Shown here: positions 45,275 through 54,274 of the stretch, piece by piece
Layout: the number at the start of each line of letters is the position of its first letter
How positions within the stretch are numbered: the first letter of the stretch is position 1
Assembly (NCBI GenBank): GCA_942490995.1
Contig: CALOBG010000051.1
Span: forward strand, 152,133 to 216,132
Direction: 5' to 3'
DNA length: 64,000 bases
From: UBA981 sp942490995
GTDB lineage: Bacteria > Pseudomonadota > Gammaproteobacteria > Ga0077536
Notes under the pieces: generated by a model
The model's input: only the letters and a program-made list of their open reading frames with translations
Database searches by the model: none
Told to the model about the DNA's origin: nothing
Made by a program: the position numbers and the translations under genes

Positions 45275-47074
45275 CCGGCCAGGCGCTCGAACTCTTGCCA
45301 GCGCAGCAGGATCTCCTCGAGCACACCCTCGGCATCCAGTGCGTGCGCGTGGGAGAGCTCCTCGTTCGAGCCGGGCTCGACGAAGCGACTGTCCAAGACC
45401 CCGAGGCGCAGGAACTCGCAGCCCACGTCGTGGTCCGCGGCGAGCGCCGCGATGGCGCTGCCCACCCCGCCGTCGAGCACGCTCTCCTCGAGCGTGACCA
45501 CGCGCGTGTGCCCGGCCATCAGGCCCAGGAGCTGTTCCTTGGGCAGCGGCTTCAGGTGCCTGAGGTTGACGAGCTCGGCGTGCATGCCGCGCGCGGCCAG
45601 GGAGTCGGTCACCTCGCGCGCCACGCCGAACTTGTTGCCCACGGTGAGGAGCAGGAGGTCGGCTCCCTCCTGCACCACCTCCGCCCGGGCGAAGCTGATC
45701 GGCGACTCGGTCAGCACGGACGTGTCGATGGACGGCGCGGGTCCGTAGGGCATGAGGATGAGGGTGGGACCGTGCGGGCCTTCCAGGGCGTCGGACACCA
45801 TGCGCTCCGCCTCGTGGCGATCCTTGGGATAGCGCACGGTGAGTCCAGGCAAGCCGCGCAGGTAGGCGAAGTCGTAGATGCCGTGGTGGGTGGGGTTGTC
45901 GTAGCCGGCGAAGCCGCTGCGGAAGCCCAGGATCAGGCAGGGCGTCTCCATGAAGCACACGTCGTGCAGGAGCTGATCGAAGGCGCGCTGCATGAAGGTG
46001 CTCTGGTACGCGAGCACGGGCTTCTTGCCGCCCAAGGACAGGCCCACGGCCAAGGTCATGGCGTGCTGCTCCTCCATCCCGGGGTCGAAGCAGCGCTCGG
46101 GGAACTCCTCGAAGACCGAGGTGAGGCCCGTGGCGTACAGCGTCGAGGGCGTGATGCAGACGATGTCCGCGTCCTCTCCATGGCGCTCATCGATCTCGCG
46201 CGCGGCACCTCGGTGGGATAGCCCGTGGCCTGGGTCGCGTCGCGCGGGGCTGCCGGACTGCGGGTCGAAGGCGAAGGAGAAGTGCTGGCGGTAGGGATGG
46301 TCCTCGGCGGGCTGCCAGCCGTGACCCTTGATGGTCTTCACGTGCACGAAGGCCGGTCGGTAGGCAGCCTTGGCCTCCTCGAGCGCGGACAGGAGCTGCG
46401 CGACGTCGTGTCCGTCCACGGGACCGACGTAGTGGAACCCGAGCGCTTCGAAGAAGTTGCGCGAGCGCTCCTCACCGCCCTGCAACGCCTCGTGCAGGCC
46501 GCCGAAGCCGGGGCTGATGGCGAAGCCGTTGTCGTTGAGGACGCAGACCAGTCGAGCGTTCTTCTCGACGGCGGCATGGTTCAGGCCCTCGAAGGCCATG
46601 CCCTCGGCCAGCGCCCCGTCGCCGATGATCGCACACGGTGTGGTCTTCGCTCCCGTTCAGCTTCTTCGCCAGGGCGACGCCGAGGGCCACGGAGATCGAC
46701 GTGCCCGCGTGCGAGGCCTCGATCGGATCGTGTTCGCTCTCGTCGCGCGTCAGGAAGCGATTCATGCCTCCGTAGGAATTGAGGCTCGGGAACAGGTGGG
46801 CGCGACCCGTGATGATCTTGTGCGTGTAGCCCTGGTGGCCGGTGTCCCAGATCATGTCTTCGCGCGGCGAATCGAAGGCGGCGTGCAGCGCGACGGTCAG
46901 CTCCACGGTGCCCAGGTTGGCGCCGATGTGCCCGCCGGTCTCGGCGATGTTCTCGATCAGGAAGCGACGGGTCGCGTCGGCGAACTCCTGGAGCTCGCGG
47001 GGCGAGCGGCCGCGCAGCTCGATGGGACTCTGGATCGTCTCGGGCGACAGCTCGCCGGCGTGGGTTGGGTTCAT
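45271..47074 (-). CDS. DXS-like TPP-dependent synthase, one frameshift
   Basis: About 601 aa when corrected. It resembles 1-deoxy-D-xylulose-5-phosphate synthase: IAETGGHIGANLGTVELTVAL, IWDTGHQGYTHKI, SHAGTSISVALGVALAKK, GDGALAEGMAFEGLNH, VLNDN, the catalytic Glu in MEEQHAMT and PTHHG. The frame breaks near 46630, where two bases are missing or one is extra between HTVC and IIGDG. Compared with DXS, the loop after NDN is about 30 residues shorter and the DRAG and PAMREGSG pocket motifs read FRSG and PSTLYATG. It may be a specialised paralogue. Overlaps of 4 bp join it to the ATP-grasp and SDR genes. Confidence 0.82.
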
Positions 47075-48276
47075 TCGATCTCCACCTCGATGTGCTCGAG
47101 GGCGACACGGAGCCTGCGCTCCAGCTCTTCACGGTCCTCGGCCACGGCCCACAGGAAGCCGAGCACCGAGGTGTTGTCTCCGAGGCGCTCGATGTGCGCC
47201 CCGGGGTTCTTCAGGATCGTTCCGCCGCGCATGCCCTCGAGCTCGAGGGCCTGGGGCAGGCCGCGCAGGCCGCGGAAGGTGCCGGGGCGATCGGGAAAGA
47301 TGGCCATCCAGCCCGCGTGGCACTTGGCCTTGGGAGCGTCCGAGGGGGACCAGCCTTCGGGATCCGCCAGGTAGGCGAACCAGTCCTGGATCGGGCTCCG
47401 GTCCGTGGCGAGCGGCGTGACGTGCGCCGTGCTCACGTCGCCGTGGAAGCGCGGAGTCAACTCGAGGATGACCGGCCCCGCCTCGCTCACCACCACGTCC
47501 GCCTTGATCGGACCCGTGTCGATACCGAGGGCCAGGGCGGCGCGTTCCACGAGCTCGTAGACCTCGCCCTCCACGTCGGCGCCGACGCTCGAAGGCTGGC
47601 AGCCCCAGGTCGGGACGCAGCAGGGCGGCTCGGTGAAGTGGCGGTCGAGGATGCCTCCGGGGTGCAGCACGCCGCGCGCGAAGAACGCGTTGACGTCCAC
47701 GTGTTGGCCGCGTGCGAAGGCCTGCACGAGCACCGTGCGGTCGGGGTCCGGTCGCTTGGCGGCGGCGAACGCCGCGGGCACCTCTTCCAGGGTTTCGATG
47801 GTGCGCACGCCCCGGCTGCCGGAGCTGGACATGGGCTTGACCACCGCCGGTAGACCCAAGTGCTCGAGGGCCTGCAGCAGCTCCTCCACGGTGTCCACCG
47901 CCTCGGCGATCGGAGTCGGGATGTCGGCGGCGTGCCAGATCAGTCCGGCGGCGTACTTGTCGAGCGCGCGCGCCACGGCGCGCGGGTCGTTGGCGGGGGT
48001 GGCGGTGGCTTCGCCGACGGCGGCCACGGCGTTCAGCCCGAAGTCGTTGCTGCAGTAGGCGCCGCCCAACGGCATCTGGCCATCGATGACCAAGGCCAAC
48101 TCGCGCAGGGCTTTCTCATCGGTGCCGCTGACCGGATGGAACAGGTCGCACAGTCCGCGACCCGGCGCGTCCTCGCGCAGGTCCGTCAGGATCACGTCGA
48201 GCCCGGCGTCCTGGGCCCAACGGATGCCGGGTAGCTGCAGCTCGCTGCCGCCGATGTAGAGCAGGGACTTCCTCAT
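47071..48276 (-). CDS. ATP-grasp ligase family protein
   Basis: A 401-aa protein with an N-terminal Rossmann-like domain (LLYIGGSELQLPGIRWAQ), the ATP-grasp lysine loop LPAVVKPMSSSGSRGVRTIE near residue 145, and metal-binding residues in DVVVSEAGPVILELTPRFHG. It resembles carbamoyl-phosphate-synthase L-chain/carboxylate-amine ligases. It would join a carboxylate to an amine or other nucleophile using ATP. It is first in a coupled operon with the DXS-like and SDR genes. The substrate is unknown. Confidence 0.85.
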   Translation of the reverse strand: MRKSLLYIGGSELQLPGIRWAQDAGLDVILTDLREDAPGRGLCDLFHPVSGTDEKALRELALVIDGQMPLGGAYCSNDFGLNAVAAVGEATATPANDPRAVARALDKYAAGLIWHAADIPTPIAEAVDTVEELLQALEHLGLPAVVKPMSSSGSRGVRTIETLEEVPAAFAAAKRPDPDRTVLVQAFARGQHVDVNAFFARGVLHPGGILDRHFTEPPCCVPTWGCQPSSVGADVEGEVYELVERAALALGIDTGPIKADVVVSEAGPVILELTPRFHGDVSTAHVTPLATDRSPIQDWFAYLADPEGWSPSDAPKAKCHAGWMAIFPDRPGTFRGLRGLPQALELEGMRGGTILKNPGAHIERLGDNTSVLGFLWAVAEDREELERRLRVALEHIEVEIE

Positions 48277-48438
48277 GTCTGGGAAGCCTGATCGGCTCTG
48301 GGGGGAAAAACTTTAGCGGCGCCGCCGGCGGGGCCCCGGATCCACCCCAGGTTCCCGGACCCGCTCAACTTCGGGCGGGCCCGGGGTCGAGTCTGTGTAT
48401 GCCCCGGGTTAGGGGCCCCGCAGCCCCAGGAATCCACC

Positions 48439-48852
48439 ATGATGCAACCCACCGCGCCCGCCCAGAACGGTTCCCTTTCCGTCGCCACCCTGCCGCAGGG
48501 CCCCGAGGATTCGGGCCTCATCGGTGAGGCCCTGGCCGCGGTCGAGCGCTGGTCCCCCAGCCTGCAGGTCGCGGAGTCCTTCCCGAACTTCCTCAGCGAG
48601 GCCGCGGCGGGCCGCGTGGACCTGCTGGTGCTCCGGGATCGAGGCGCCAAGGGCGAGACGGCCCAGCTCGTCCGCCGCGTGCGCCAGGCGGGGTACCAGG
48701 GTGCGGTGCTGGCGCTCGTGGACGAGACGAGCCAACCGCGCAAGCTGATCCAGGCGGGCGCGGATGCCACCCTGGATCAGGAGAACCTGGACCCCATTTT
48801 CCTGGAGTCGATCATCGGCGTGGCCCTGTCCCTGCCGCACCGCGGCCGCTGA
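48439..48852 (+). CDS. small receiver-like domain protein, degenerate
   Basis: A 137-aa protein whose second half has the alternating pattern of a CheY-type receiver domain (VDLLVLRDRGAKGETAQLVRRVRQ, GAVLALVDETSQPRKLIQAGADATL). The position of the phospho-acceptor Asp is shifted and the acidic pocket is not evident, so phosphorylation is doubtful. No output domain. It stands alone before a large hairpin. Family assignment is by pattern only. Confidence 0.55.
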   Translation: MMQPTAPAQNGSLSVATLPQGPEDSGLIGEALAAVERWSPSLQVAESFPNFLSEAAAGRVDLLVLRDRGAKGETAQLVRRVRQAGYQGAVLALVDETSQPRKLIQAGADATLDQENLDPIFLESIIGVALSLPHRGR

Positions 48853-48860
48853 GTCCGCGC

Positions 48861-48967
48861 TACGGAACCCGGTTGCCCGCCACCGCTTCCAAGTCCGAGG
48901 CCCCGCGACGCTCCGGGCAGCGCGGGGCCTCGGACATGGAACGGGTGGCGGGCAACCGGGTTCCGTA
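48861..48967. repeat. 107-nt near-perfect inverted repeat
   Basis: Outer arms of 24 nt are perfect (48861..48884 with 48944..48967). The stem continues for about 23 more nt with few mismatches (48885..48907 with 48921..48943), around a 13-nt loop. There is no T-run. It lies between the receiver-like gene and the glycosyltransferase gene. It could be a MITE, a BIME-like repeat or an RNA structure. Confidence 0.75.
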
Positions 48968-48995
48968 CCACCGACGCTAGAGTCTCTCCCGAGAG

Positions 48996-50912
48996 ATGCG
49001 TTGGCCCCAGTCGTTGACCGCCGAGGCGGAGTCGGACCCCCCTTCCGGTCGGAGGCTGGGCTTCCTCGGGCTCGGGGTGGCCCTCGCCATTGCCTACCTG
49101 GTGGTCGCCCTGGGCTCGCTCTCCTCCTACGGCGCCACCTGGGACTGCGTGATGGGGGAGTATCCCTATGGTGAGCGACTGCTCGAGTATGGGCTCACCG
49201 GGGACGAGGCCTTCCTGACGCTGGAGAGCTACGAGCCCGAGCCCACGCGCCGCCAGCCCCACCCGAACTTCGACACCGTCCGCCTGGAGTGGATGCGCGT
49301 CTATCCGTTCGCGGGGATCCTCTCGGCCATCTCGTGCCGCGTGCTGTGGACGGAGCTCGGGATCGTGCCCGCCCTCGAGGCGCACAACCTGGTGATCCCG
49401 CTCATGGTGGCCGCGCTCGTGGCCTTGATGGTCTGGATCGTGGCTCCGCGCCAGGGGCCGCTCGCGGCGGCGGCGGCGGTCGTGTTCTTGGTGGCCTCGC
49501 CCCGCTTCTTCGCGCACTCGATGAACAACCTGAAGGACGCGCCCGAGACGTGTCTCTACGTGGGGGCCACCCTGCTCGGGTACATCGCATTGACCGGCGG
49601 CGGGTTGCGCTGGTGGATCGGCTCGGGAGCGCTGACCGGATTCGCGTTGGCGCAGAAGCCCAACGCGCTCTTCGTGCCGCCGCAGTTCGGGTTGTTCCTG
49701 CTCCTGGTGGCGCTCGTTCCGGCCTTCCGCAGGACGGGCACCGTGCGCTGGTCTTGGCGCGGCTTCCTTCTGGGGACGCTTGTCCTGGTGCTCGCGCACT
49801 ACAGCGTGTCGCCGCGCTACTGGACCGAGCCGATCGAAGGGCCGACGGCGCGCATCGCCGAGATGATGCGGCTCGGAAACCAGGCATTCGACGAAGGCGC
49901 GCTGGCGGAAGTGCGTGGCACCGCGGAGACCGAGCCCACCGTGCCGCTCTACGCGCCGCTCTTCGTCGCCACCACCACGCCGCCGATCCTCTTGCTGCTA
50001 GGGCTCGTGGGCCTGTTCTCGCGCCGATTGCGCGGTCCGTTGGGCGCCTTCGTCTGGTCGGGACTGGCGGTCACGATCGGACGCAACATGCTGCCCGGCG
50101 TGCGGAACTTCGACGGCATCCGGCACTTCCTCGAGTTCTACCCCTACCTGGCGATCGCCGCGGGGGTGGGGTTGGTGGCGTTGCTCGAAGGATCGAGGCG
50201 CCTTGGCCGGCTCTGGAACCGCTGGCTCTCGGGCGCGCTGGTCGGAGCCTGTCTCTTGGCGCCGATGGTCCAGTCGGTCGCCACGCATCCCAACGGCGTG
50301 GGCTACTTCAACGCCCTCGTGGGCGGCCTGGAGGGAGCGCAGCGGCGCAAGATTCCTGGCGCCACGGACTACTGGGCGAACACCTACCTGCAGGCGATCC
50401 GGTGGATCAACGGGCACGCGGAGCCCGGCGACGTGCTGCTGTTCCCGACCGCGGGTCACGTGGCCGCCGCGATGGTCCCGACGCACCTGCGCAGCGACCT
50501 CTCGCTCTGGAGACGGGATCGGACCGCTCAGCGCGGGTCCACCTACGTGGCCTACATCACGCGGCCGGGAACTTATCGCGCGTTGATGTACGAGCTGGAG
50601 AAGCGACGGGAGCCGGTGCACGAGATCCGCGTCCAGGGCGGCGTGCTGTGCCGCATCTTCCGCCTCGAACCCGGTCCAAAGAGCGAGGAGTTGCTCGCCC
50701 TGTGGGAACGCAAGCTCGGGGCACGCGAATCGACGACGCGTATCCTGCGTTGGCTGGAGGAGAACCCCGACCGTGCGCCCGAGGCCTGGGCGATCGTGCT
50801 CTCCGTGAACCGAGCAGGCTTCGACGAGACCTTGGCGCGCCTGAAGGAGTACTTCCCCGAGGAGCTGCACGAGGGCTTGGAAGGCGTGCTCTGGAACCAA
50901 CTCGATGGCTAG
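48996..50912 (+). CDS. GT-C type membrane glycosyltransferase, 638 aa
   Basis: A large polytopic protein (ATG 48996) with about ten to twelve helices, followed by a C-terminal soluble part. The early loop LGSLSSYGATWDCVMGEYPYGERLLE holds an Asp near the first helix, as in dolichyl/polyprenyl-phosphate mannosyltransferases. A conserved-looking HPNGVGYFNALVGG resembles the motif of PMT-like proteins from environmental bacteria. It overlaps the next gene by 8 bp. The sugar donor and acceptor are unknown. Confidence 0.7.
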   Translation: MRWPQSLTAEAESDPPSGRRLGFLGLGVALAIAYLVVALGSLSSYGATWDCVMGEYPYGERLLEYGLTGDEAFLTLESYEPEPTRRQPHPNFDTVRLEWMRVYPFAGILSAISCRVLWTELGIVPALEAHNLVIPLMVAALVALMVWIVAPRQGPLAAAAAVVFLVASPRFFAHSMNNLKDAPETCLYVGATLLGYIALTGGGLRWWIGSGALTGFALAQKPNALFVPPQFGLFLLLVALVPAFRRTGTVRWSWRGFLLGTLVLVLAHYSVSPRYWTEPIEGPTARIAEMMRLGNQAFDEGALAEVRGTAETEPTVPLYAPLFVATTTPPILLLLGLVGLFSRRLRGPLGAFVWSGLAVTIGRNMLPGVRNFDGIRHFLEFYPYLAIAAGVGLVALLEGSRRLGRLWNRWLSGALVGACLLAPMVQSVATHPNGVGYFNALVGGLEGAQRRKIPGATDYWANTYLQAIRWINGHAEPGDVLLFPTAGHVAAAMVPTHLRSDLSLWRRDRTAQRGSTYVAYITRPGTYRALMYELEKRREPVHEIRVQGGVLCRIFRLEPGPKSEELLALWERKLGARESTTRILRWLEENPDRAPEAWAIVLSVNRAGFDETLARLKEYFPEELHEGLEGVLWNQLDG

Positions 50913-51468
50913 CGCGGCGCAGGCACCCTCGGCCGGGAGGGCCGGCGCAGGAGCGCACGAACGGCGCACGCCCGCCGGACCGGTGCTGCGCATGGTCGGC
51001 CTCGGTTTGCTGCTGTGGTTCGCGGGGCGCGCCGCGGTCAGCGCGTGGCAGGCCGTGCACGAGCTGGCCTCGACCCCGCGCGCGGTGTGGAGCGAAGCCC
51101 TCACGTCCTCGGAGGAGGAGCGCATCGTCGCCGAACTCCTGCGCAGGGACAGGTCCGGCGGCTTGCCCGACGGCTATCACCTGGGTCTCTACCTCGCGCT
51201 GCGAGCGGCCGTACCGCCCGACGGACGTGTGTTCTTCATCAAGGACGAGGGCACGCGCGCGGCGAACGTCGCCCTGCGCTTGCACGTGCTGCTCTACCCG
51301 CGCTTCTTGAGGCGCGTGCCCTTGAGCCGCAGGATCGAGGGCGAGCTCGACGAGCTCACCTTCGCCGTGACCTTCGAGGGCCACGTGCCGCGCGGCTTGG
51401 ACCGCGTCGCCCAGCCGATCGACAGGGGTGAGGATTGGGTGCTCTGGCGGTGCGGGGGCAAGCCGTGA
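50905..51468 (+). CDS. small membrane-anchored protein, unknown
   Basis: A 187-aa protein with an Ala/Gly-rich leader, one membrane helix (VLRMVGLGLLLWFAGRAAVSAW) and a soluble domain with LPDGYHLGLYLALRAAVPPDGRVFFI and LYPRFLRRVPLSRRIEGELDEL. The soluble part resembles pieces of glycosyltransferase-associated proteins of unknown role. It overlaps the GT genes on both sides, so it probably works with them. Confidence 0.6.
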   Translation: MASAAQAPSAGRAGAGAHERRTPAGPVLRMVGLGLLLWFAGRAAVSAWQAVHELASTPRAVWSEALTSSEEERIVAELLRRDRSGGLPDGYHLGLYLALRAAVPPDGRVFFIKDEGTRAANVALRLHVLLYPRFLRRVPLSRRIEGELDELTFAVTFEGHVPRGLDRVAQPIDRGEDWVLWRCGGKP

Positions 51469-52904
51469 GCTTCCTCCTGTTGGCGCGCATCGTGGGCATC
51501 CCGCTCCTGCTCGGCGCGGCGACGCTGCTCGTCTCCGGATTCGAGTTCCGTCGCCACCGGCTCTCGTTCCCGGGCTGGGCCTGGCTCCTGGGCTCGGCCG
51601 AAGTGGGGCTCTTGACCCTCGGCTGGCTGGCCATCGGACTGGAGAGCGTACCCGCCTGGGGGATCGACGCGGGCTGCATCGCGTTGGCAGGGGCGCTGCT
51701 GCTCCTGAGCCGCCGCGCGACGCTGCGCCGGGGCGCGACGCGGGAAGCGCAGGGTCGCTACGAACCCGAGCCGCCGGACGAGGACGGGGGCTGGGGGTCG
51801 TCGCCGCGCTGGGAGCGCATGCTCTTCCTGGCGACCGTCGCGCTGGTGCTGGCGATCACCGGCGCGCACGTGGTGCTCAGCTCGCGCCACGCGATCGTCT
51901 CGGGGGACGAAGCGATCTTCTGGTCGTTCCGCCCCAAGATCCTGTGGGAGCACGGCGGGTTGAACGCGGCCTACAGCGCGGACGTGCTACGCCATCGCAT
52001 GCCGAACGCGGAGTACCCGCTGCTCAATCCGCTGCTGCAGACGTGGTTCTTCGCCCATGTCGGCCAGATCACCCACGTCGCCAACCGCATCCCCCTGCAG
52101 CTCTATTCGTTCGCGCTGCTCCTGATCCTCGGGGGCGCGCTCCAACGCGTCTGCCGCCCGGCGCTGGCCGCGGCGCTGCTCGTCCTGGTGGCGACGATGC
52201 CGCAGACCCTCATCGGGTCGAAGGTGGCGCAGAGCGACATCATGGTCTGCTGCGGGAGCGTGATGGCGCTCGATGCTTGGCTCAGGATGAGCGGGCCCGA
52301 GCGAGCACGCTGGCTGGGGCTGGGAGCCTTCGCCGTCGCGTTCGTGGTGTGGTCCAAGCTGGAAGGCTTGATCCTGTGCGCCTCCGGGCTCGCTGCACTC
52401 GTGCTCTCGCCCAGGGTCCTGCTGGCCGGCCTGCGCCGCCGGCGTGAGTGGCTGTGGGCGCTCCTCCCCCTGGGGATGGTGGTGCTCAACTGGAGCCTGA
52501 ACCGCCTCCTGGATGCGAAGCCGGCCTTCGGGCGTTCGGACGGCGCGGGCGCGCTGATCGCGGGCTTCCTGGAGCGCTTCGCCGATCGCGGGCCGGTGAT
52601 CCTCGCGTACTTCTCCAGCGACGTCTTGCTCGATCCCCGGCATGCGCACCTCGTGCTGGCGGCGTTCCTCGCCCTCGTGGTCTCGGGCGGCCGGCTCTGG
52701 CTCCGAACGAGGCTGCGGGTTCCGACGCTGCTCCTGCTGGTGGCGATCGTCGCCTACCTGGCGGTCTTCCTGATCGTCCCCTCGCAGGACGTGAACTGGC
52801 ACCTCGCCACGGCCGCGCAGCGCCTGTTCCACCAACTGGCGCTGCCGATGACGCTGTGGGTCGGCGTGGTGCTGGGTCGCGCGAGCGCGGCGTCGGTCCG
52901 CTGA
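51465..52904 (+). CDS. polytopic GT-C-like membrane protein, 479 aa
   Basis: The GTG at 51465 overlaps the preceding stop (GTGA). About ten helices follow, with the loop VLSSRHAIVSGDEAIFWSFRPKILWEHGG containing an Asp-Glu pair where GT-C enzymes keep catalytic acids, and NRIPLQLYSFALLLILGG downstream. It is probably a third glycosyltransferase of the 48996-52904 operon. There is no close family match by eye. Confidence 0.65.
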   Translation: MSFLLLARIVGIPLLLGAATLLVSGFEFRRHRLSFPGWAWLLGSAEVGLLTLGWLAIGLESVPAWGIDAGCIALAGALLLLSRRATLRRGATREAQGRYEPEPPDEDGGWGSSPRWERMLFLATVALVLAITGAHVVLSSRHAIVSGDEAIFWSFRPKILWEHGGLNAAYSADVLRHRMPNAEYPLLNPLLQTWFFAHVGQITHVANRIPLQLYSFALLLILGGALQRVCRPALAAALLVLVATMPQTLIGSKVAQSDIMVCCGSVMALDAWLRMSGPERARWLGLGAFAVAFVVWSKLEGLILCASGLAALVLSPRVLLAGLRRRREWLWALLPLGMVVLNWSLNRLLDAKPAFGRSDGAGALIAGFLERFADRGPVILAYFSSDVLLDPRHAHLVLAAFLALVVSGGRLWLRTRLRVPTLLLLVAIVAYLAVFLIVPSQDVNWHLATAAQRLFHQLALPMTLWVGVVLGRASAASVR

Positions 52905-52908
52905 TCCG

Positions 52909-54006
52909 TCAGGGCAACCAGGACCAGACGTCCGTGCGGAAGAAGCGCTCCACCGGGCGCCAGATCTCGCGCCACAGGAAGCTCTCGCCGATCTTGATGC
53001 GCGCGTAGCCGGTCATCCCCGGCACCAGGTGGTGGTCCGTCTCGTCCAGACTGCAGAGGACGCGTACGAGCGACGGATCGCGCACGCCCGGGCCCTTCTC
53101 CAGTTGCGCCTCGCGATCGGAGCGCACCGGTTCGACGCCGAGCTCTGATTCGGTGGAGGTCGTGGGGCCGAGGGCGAGCACGCGTCCCGTGAGGAGCTCG
53201 CCGTCCAACCCATCGAGGCGGATGCCCACGTCCATGCCGAGCTTGGCGAGCGCTCCGGCCGATTCGTCCGCGCGCACTTCGACCTGCAGCGAGCTCTGGT
53301 CTTGCACGACGGCCAGGAGCTCGCCGGCCGTGGCGATCTGTCCCTTGCGCTCTTCCATGAAGGGCGTCACGACGAGGCCCGCCACCGGCGTGCGCACCTG
53401 GGTCAGCTCGATCGCGCGCGTGTAGTGATCGATGGAGGTCTGGGCGACCTTGATGAGCGCACGTTTGGCGCGCACCTCCTCCTCGCGAGCGCCGGCCTCG
53501 AGCAGAGCCAAGCGCTCGCGGGCGCCGGCCAGTTGGTGCGTCGCCTCGTCGCGCGCGAGCCGCGCCGCTTCGACGTCCTTCGACGTGCCGGCGTTCTTGC
53601 GCACGAGCTCCGCGAGCCGCTCCAACTCCGCCTCGTTGTGCTGCAGCCGGATGCGCCACAGCTCCTGTGTCTCGCGCGCGATCGCCACCTCTTCCTTGCG
53701 GGCGCCGGCCAAGAGCAGGTCCAGCTCGGCGGAGTGGCGCTCGAGGTCCGCCTGGGCGGTCAGCAGGCCGGTCCGGTACTCCCGGTCATCGAGCACGGCG
53801 ATCAGGCTACCGCCTTCGACCTGGTCCCCCTGGCGCACCGCCACCTCGAGGATCTCGCCGGCGACGGCGGCGCGCACCCCGTGCTGGGAGATCGGGATGA
53901 TCCTGCAGGCGCCCACGACCTCGTGGCTCCAGGGCAGGAGCAGGACCCAGACCACTCCGGCGAGCAGCAGCAGCCGAAGCGTCCATTTGAAGAGGGTGCG
54001 CAACAT
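52909..54006 (-). CDS. HlyD-family membrane fusion protein
   Basis: A 365-aa periplasmic adaptor. The ATG at 54006 starts an N-terminal anchor (WTLRLLLLAGVVWVLLLPW). A split lipoyl/barrel-sandwich domain (AAVAGEILEVAVRQGDQVEGGSLIAVLDD and VRTPVAGLVVTPFMEERKGQIATAGELLAVV) flanks a long alpha-hairpin coiled coil of about 120 residues. A beta-barrel and a C-terminal region follow. It would link an inner-membrane transporter to an outer-membrane channel, but no transporter is adjacent. The TolC-like gene at 58279 is a possible partner. Confidence 0.82.
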   Translation of the reverse strand: MLRTLFKWTLRLLLLAGVVWVLLLPWSHEVVGACRIIPISQHGVRAAVAGEILEVAVRQGDQVEGGSLIAVLDDREYRTGLLTAQADLERHSAELDLLLAGARKEEVAIARETQELWRIRLQHNEAELERLAELVRKNAGTSKDVEAARLARDEATHQLAGARERLALLEAGAREEEVRAKRALIKVAQTSIDHYTRAIELTQVRTPVAGLVVTPFMEERKGQIATAGELLAVVQDQSSLQVEVRADESAGALAKLGMDVGIRLDGLDGELLTGRVLALGPTTSTESELGVEPVRSDREAQLEKGPGVRDPSLVRVLCSLDETDHHLVPGMTGYARIKIGESFLWREIWRPVERFFRTDVWSWLP

Positions 54007-54274
54007 GTCGAGGCGGGGCTGTGCGAAGTCGGCTCGAGGTGACTCGGCCGCCCTCGGCTCGGCGAAGTCTAGCCGGGCAACACGGTGGATCGCGACTCGT
54101 CTCCCGGCCGGATTCGAAGGCCGGGGGGGAGACACCGGGGCCCGGCGTGTCCCGGGGTACCTGTCGCGGGGAGTCCTGCGACGGCCGGGACCGGAGTTCC
54201 GCGCGTTGGAGCCTGGGACGAATCGGGCGCGGCCAGTAGAACTTCAGCTCCCGTTCCACGTGAACGGCAGGCCC

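Noticed and set aside
54252..54264. GTTCCACGTGAAC, resembling parS
   Set aside because: It is shorter than parS, single, in piece 2 far from any origin gene, and within coding-like sequence before a methyltransferase. Probably chance.
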